Below the pieces are notes generated by a model. The model saw only the letters and a program-made list of their open reading frames with translations. It searched no databases and was not told where the DNA came from. From NCBI RefSeq assembly GCF_900230185.1, contig NZ_OCSR01000001.1, forward strand, positions 1,860,001 to 1,924,000: 64,000 nt of DNA, in the 5' to 3' direction. Numbering within the stretch: the first letter of the stretch is position 1; every line of letters starts with the position of its first letter. Of the stretch, positions 60,164 through 64,000 are shown piece by piece. The position numbers were made by a program, and so were the translations under genes. The DNA is from Burkholderia sp. OK233 (GTDB lineage Bacteria > Pseudomonadota > Gammaproteobacteria > Burkholderiales > Burkholderiaceae).

Positions 60164-62458
60164 TCAGCGGGCCGCGATCACGTCGGCAACCAGCAGCGCC
60201 GTCATATTGACGATGCGGCGAACCGTGGCCGAAGCCGTCAGCACGTGCACCGGCTTGGCTGCGCCGAGCAGCATCGGACCAATCGCGATGTTGTTGCCCG
60301 CGGCCGTCTTCAGCAGGTTGTACGAGATGTTGGCCGCGTCGATGTTCGGCAGCACCAGCAGGTTCGCGTCGCCTTCGAGCGTCGAGTCGGGCAGCACTTC
60401 GCGGCGTAGATTCGCGTCGAGCGCGAGGTCACCGTGCATTTCGCCGTCCACTTGCAGTTCCGGCGCGCGCTCGCGCAGGATTGCCAGTGTGTCGCGCATT
60501 TTCTGCGCGCTCGGCGCATTGCTCGAGCCAAAGTTCGAATGCGACACCAGAGCGACCTTCGGTTCGATACCGAAGCGGCGCACTTCCTCGGCTGCCATGA
60601 TCGTGATCTCAGCAAGCTGTTCCGGCGTCGGATCGACGTTCACGTGCGTGTCGACCAGGAAAATCTGGCGGTTCGGCAACACCAGCGCGTTCATGGCTGC
60701 GTAGACCTTTGCGCCTTCCTTCTTGCCGATCACCTGATCGATGAAGTGCAGATGGCGATGCGTGGTGGAGACCGTGCCGCAGATCATGCCGTCCGCCTCA
60801 CCCTTTTCCACCATCATCGCGCCGATCAGCGTGGTGCGGCGGCGCATTTCGAGCTTCGCCATCTGCTCGGTGATGCCCTTGCGAGACATCATCTTGTGGT
60901 ATTCCTGCCAGAAATCGCGGTAACGCTCGTCGTGGTCGGTGTTCACGACCGAGTAGTCCTGACCCGCGACCAGACGCAGACCGTAACGCGCGATGCGCTG
61001 TTCGATCACCGCCGGACGGCCGATCAGGATCGGCTTCGCGAGCTTTTCGTCGACGATGATCTGCATGGCGCGCAGCACGCGCTCTTCTTCGCCTTCCGCG
61101 AACACGATGCGCTTCTTCTCCGGCTCGACGCCACGCGCCAGCTGGAAAATCGGCTTCATGGTCGTGCCGCTGTGATACACGAACTGCTGCAGATGCTGTT
61201 CGTATGCTTCCATGTCTTCGATCGGACGCTCGGCGACGCCCGAATCCATCGCGGCCTTCGCCACCGCCGGCGCGACCTTGACGATCAGGCGCGGGTCGAA
61301 CGGCTTCGGAATCAGATATTCCGGACCAAACGAGAGATCCTGGATGCCGTACGCAGTCGCGACGATATCGCTCTGCTCCTGGCGAGCCAGTTCGGCGATC
61401 GCATTGACCGCGGCGATTTCCATTTCACGCGTCACCGTCGTCGCGCCCGCATCCAGCGCGCCGCGGAACAGGAATGGGAACACCAGCACGTTGTTCACCT
61501 GGTTCGGGTAGTCCGTACGGCCCGTGCAGAGCACGGCGTCCGGGCGCACTTCGAGCGCCAGTTCCGGCAGGATTTCCGGTGTCGGGTTGGCCAGCGCCAG
61601 AATCAGCGGCTTGTCAGCCATCAGCTTGACCATGTCCTGCTTGAGCACGCCGCCGGCCGAGAGACCGAGGAAAATATCCGCGCCGCCGATCGCCTCAGCG
61701 AGCGTGCGAGCCTCGGTTTCGCGTGCGAAACGTTCCTTGTCCGGGTCCATCAACTCGACGCGGCCCTTGTAGACCACACCGGCCAGGTCGGTGACGGTAA
61801 TGTTTTCGAGCGGCAGGCCGATGTCGACCAGCAGATCCAGACAGGCGAGCGCCGCTGCACCCGCGCCGGACGACACCAGCTTGACCTTCTTGATGTCCTT
61901 GCCGACGACCTTCAAGCCGTTGGTGATGGCTGCCGCGACGACGATCGCCGTACCGTGCTGGTCATCGTGGAAGACCGGAATCTTCATGCGCTTGCGGCAT
62001 TCGCGCTCGACGATGAAACAGTCCGGCGCCTTGATGTCTTCAAGGTTGATACCGCCGAAGGTCGGCTCAAGTGCACAGATGACGTCGACCAGCTTGTGCG
62101 GATCGGACTCGTTCAGTTCGATATCGAACACGTCGATGCCGGCGAACTTCTTGAACAGGACGGCCTTGCCTTCCATGACCGGCTTCGAAGCGAGCGGCCC
62201 GATGTTGCCGAGACCCAGCACCGCGGTGCCGTTCGTGACGACGCCGACCAGGTTGCTGCGCGCGGTGAAACGTGCGGCGTTCAGCGGGTTTTCGACGATT
62301 TCCTCACACGCGAACGCAACGCCCGGCGAGTACGCCAGCGCGAGATCGCGCTGGTTGATCATCTGCTTGGTCGGGGCGATTGCGATCTTCCCGGGGGTCG
62401 GGAACTCGTGATAATCGAGGGCGGCTTCGCGGAGTTTGCTATTGGCGGGAGTCGTCAT
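60164..62458 (-). CDS. maeB: NADP-dependent malic enzyme with phosphotransacetylase-like domain
   Basis: 764 aa from ATG 62458 (MTTPANSKLREAALDYHEFPTPGKI); an ATG at 62503 would add 15 residues but overlaps a TACAAT -10-like box. The malic enzyme domain fills about 1-430: LALAYSPGVAFACEEI, NGTAVLGLGNIG, PVFHDDQHGTAIV and VSSGAGAAALACLDLL for NADP. The C-terminal PTA-like domain (about 435-764) contains VSHSNFGSSNAPSAQKM and NIAIGPMLLGAAKPVHVL and is usually regulatory. Converts malate to pyruvate with NADPH. Divergent from thiL. Confidence 0.96.
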   Translation of the reverse strand: MTTPANSKLREAALDYHEFPTPGKIAIAPTKQMINQRDLALAYSPGVAFACEEIVENPLNAARFTARSNLVGVVTNGTAVLGLGNIGPLASKPVMEGKAVLFKKFAGIDVFDIELNESDPHKLVDVICALEPTFGGINLEDIKAPDCFIVERECRKRMKIPVFHDDQHGTAIVVAAAITNGLKVVGKDIKKVKLVSSGAGAAALACLDLLVDIGLPLENITVTDLAGVVYKGRVELMDPDKERFARETEARTLAEAIGGADIFLGLSAGGVLKQDMVKLMADKPLILALANPTPEILPELALEVRPDAVLCTGRTDYPNQVNNVLVFPFLFRGALDAGATTVTREMEIAAVNAIAELARQEQSDIVATAYGIQDLSFGPEYLIPKPFDPRLIVKVAPAVAKAAMDSGVAERPIEDMEAYEQHLQQFVYHSGTTMKPIFQLARGVEPEKKRIVFAEGEEERVLRAMQIIVDEKLAKPILIGRPAVIEQRIARYGLRLVAGQDYSVVNTDHDERYRDFWQEYHKMMSRKGITEQMAKLEMRRRTTLIGAMMVEKGEADGMICGTVSTTHRHLHFIDQVIGKKEGAKVYAAMNALVLPNRQIFLVDTHVNVDPTPEQLAEITIMAAEEVRRFGIEPKVALVSHSNFGSSNAPSAQKMRDTLAILRERAPELQVDGEMHGDLALDANLRREVLPDSTLEGDANLLVLPNIDAANISYNLLKTAAGNNIAIGPMLLGAAKPVHVLTASATVRRIVNMTALLVADVIAAR

Positions 62459-62710
62459 AAGGCGGGCTTCGAAGTGCGGATTAGAATAGATGTTCGACGG
62501 CATTGTAGCCCCAATTGCCGGCTCAATTCCTTCAATACGGGTACAACTGCCGCGACTGAAACATAGCGAAAGGCAGACACGGCGCGCGTTGAGCCAACCA
62601 CTAGCTGAATCGGAGTTGAGTGCGAATAGAGTGTTTACCCGCGGGCATCTCCGTACAATGCGCGCCGATAGCGGTTTTTCGTTGCACTTATCCATTCAGC
62701 CATTGCCACC

Positions 62711-63709
62711 ATGCTCTCCGAGTTTTCGCTGATCGATCGCTTCTTCGCCCGCCGCGCAGCCGCTGCGTCGACCCGTGCTGCCGAAGGCGAGCTCGGCATC
62801 GGCGATGACTGCGCCCTACTCGCGCCGCGCCCCGGCGAAATGCTGGCGATATCGACGGACATGCTGGTGGAAGGCCGCCACTTCTTTCCCGATATTGATC
62901 CCGAGGCGCTCGGTCACAAGGCGCTCGCGGTGAACCTGTCGGACCTGGCCGCGATGGGTGCCCGCCCGCGGGCGTTCACCCTGGCGTTCTCCTTGCCCAA
63001 AGCCGACGAAGCGTGGCTCGCCGCCTTCAGCAATGGTCTCTTCGCGCTGGCTGAGCGCTACGGCTGCGATCTGATCGGCGGTGACACGACCGGCGGCCCG
63101 TTGAATCTGTGCATCACCGTGTTCGGCAGCGTGCGGCCGCAAGTTGCGCTGCGCCGCGACGCCGCGCAACCGGGCGACGATATCTGGATCTCCGGCACGC
63201 TCGGCGACGCACGTGCCGGCCTCGGCGTACAGCGTGACGAGTGGTCCGCCGATGCCAGCGACACTGCGACGTTTCGTCGCGCCCTCGAACGCCCGGAGCC
63301 GCGCATCTTCCTCGGTCTCGCGTTGCGCGGCATCGCGCATGCAGCGCTCGATCTATCGGACGGACTCGCCGGCGACCTGCTGCACATTCTTGAGCGGTCA
63401 CACGTGGGCGCCACCGTCGACGCCGACGCCGTGCCACGTTCGGCCGCGCTGCGCCGCCTCGCACCCGAGATCCAGCGGCGCTGCACGCTAGCTGGCGGCG
63501 ATGACTACGAGCTGTGCTTCACCGCGCCGGTTGCTGCGCGCGCCAAGGTCGAAGCAGCCGGCCGCGAGGTAGCCGTACTGGTCACCCGCATCGGTACAAT
63601 AAACGCTCTTCAAACGGCGGCCGACCGCCCGGCGATCGGCTGGCGCGATGCCGCCGGCGCGCCGCTCACCCTGACGTTGCAAGGCTTCGACCATTTCCAT
63701 GCAGACTGA
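62711..63709 (+). CDS. thiL: Thiamine-monophosphate kinase
   Basis: 332 aa. Begins MLSEFSLIDRFFARR. Mg/ATP site IGDDCALLAPRPGEMLAISTDMLVEGRHF, then HKALAVNLSDLAAMGARPRAFTLAFSLP, IGGDTTGGP, DLSDGLAGDLLHIL and LAGGDDYELCFT, all standard for ThiL in the AIR synthase superfamily. Phosphorylates thiamine monophosphate to the diphosphate cofactor used by transketolase. A TACAAT box lies about 50 bp upstream. Overlaps pgpA by 11 bp, the common thiL-pgpA pair. Confidence 0.96.
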   Translation: MLSEFSLIDRFFARRAAAASTRAAEGELGIGDDCALLAPRPGEMLAISTDMLVEGRHFFPDIDPEALGHKALAVNLSDLAAMGARPRAFTLAFSLPKADEAWLAAFSNGLFALAERYGCDLIGGDTTGGPLNLCITVFGSVRPQVALRRDAAQPGDDIWISGTLGDARAGLGVQRDEWSADASDTATFRRALERPEPRIFLGLALRGIAHAALDLSDGLAGDLLHILERSHVGATVDADAVPRSAALRRLAPEIQRRCTLAGGDDYELCFTAPVAARAKVEAAGREVAVLVTRIGTINALQTAADRPAIGWRDAAGAPLTLTLQGFDHFHAD

Positions 63710-64000
63710 TCCACCGCTGGTCCCCGCCGACGATCTGATCGGCCATCCGCAGCCCAACGCGTCCGGCCCGCGCGCGCCCCGTCCTCAGCCGCGCCGCGCC
63801 ACCGCGCGTTTCATGCTGTCGCATCCGCTGCACATTCTGTCACTGGGTTTTGGCAGCGGCTTGTCGCCGGTTGCGCCGGGCACCATCGGCACCCTGTTCG
63901 CATGGGCCTCGTTCGCCGTCCTGAGCCGTTATCTGACCGTGGTCGAATGGGGCGTGCTAATCGTCGTCGGCTTTTTCGGCGGTATTGCGATTTGCGGTTT
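63699..64000 (+). CDS. pgpA: Phosphatidylglycerophosphatase A (partial, runs off window)
   Basis: First 100 codons only. The ATG lies inside the thiL end (11-bp overlap). After a Pro-rich N-terminal stretch, the sequence MLSHPLHILSLGFGSGLSPVAPGTIGTLFAW shows the PgpA motif G(F/T)GSGLSPxAPGTxGTL, followed by hydrophobic helices. Dephosphorylates phosphatidylglycerol phosphate in the inner membrane. Confidence 0.92.
   Translation, partial: MQTDPPLVPADDLIGHPQPNASGPRAPRPQPRRATARFMLSHPLHILSLGFGSGLSPVAPGTIGTLFAWASFAVLSRYLTVVEWGVLIVVGFFGGIAICG

Overview
The window looks like a chromosomal segment from a Burkholderia-type betaproteobacterium, most likely Paraburkholderia. It is GC-rich throughout. 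The gene orders pepP-ubiH / dusB-fis-purH-ruvCAB, bamE-dapB-exbBD-leuS-lptE-holA and thiL-pgpA are, as I know them, typical of that group. Most of it is housekeeping DNA. I see no rRNA, tRNA, CRISPR array, prophage or IS element.

Layout. 1-7225 (+): end of pepP, ubiH, dusB-fis, purH, ruvC, ruvA, ruvB. 7259-9807 (-): a histidine phosphatase, dtd, tyrS. 10014-11144 (+): anmK. 11229-12694 (-): erpA, then the rplM-rpsI ribosomal operon. 12953-13043 (-): a candidate anti-Shine-Dalgarno small RNA. 13378-14322: an OsmC protein (+) and rnpB (-). 14486-16410 (-): DUF3025 protein and pyrC. 16600-17526 (+): a class II amidotransferase. 17762-22455 (-): glutamate/aspartate ABC transporter gltIJKL and glutamate dehydrogenase, followed by a LysR regulator. 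23784-25172 (+): purB. 25268-31119: Entner-Doudoroff gluconate module gntK, gntP-type permease, eda, edd (-) with divergent hexR (+). 31371-35141 (-): a large trimeric autotransporter adhesin. 35706-45445 (-): hemJ, proA, holA, lptE, leuS, exbD, exbB, dapB, bamE, with divergent fur (+). 46141-49140 (-): allA, alc and a dicarboxylate carrier, divergent from a GntR/FadR regulator (+). 50154-53281 (-): gap and tkt. 53650-55816 (+): speE, a VOC protein, rsmE. 55931-56924 (-): a barnase-like secreted RNase and barstar. 56968-59788 (-): a complete group II intron. 60164-62458 (-): maeB. 62711-end (+): thiL and a partial pgpA.

How genes work together. The Edd-Eda pathway feeds glyceraldehyde-3-phosphate to gap and tkt and pyruvate to central metabolism. 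Matching 13-bp sites inside the edd and hexR promoters indicate HexR control. The ureide genes and carrier face a GntR regulator, and two GGTC-N-GACC palindromes lie between them. gltIJKL plus gdhA forms a glutamate uptake and catabolism block. bamE, lptE and the ExbBD pair serve the outer membrane.

Most worth a second look: the anti-SD sRNA with its own promoter, hairpins and terminator; the group II intron with precise ends beside the RNase-barstar pair; repeated TAGGA-N4-TCCTA dyads upstream of the adhesin; and an orphan plus-strand terminator near 60100.
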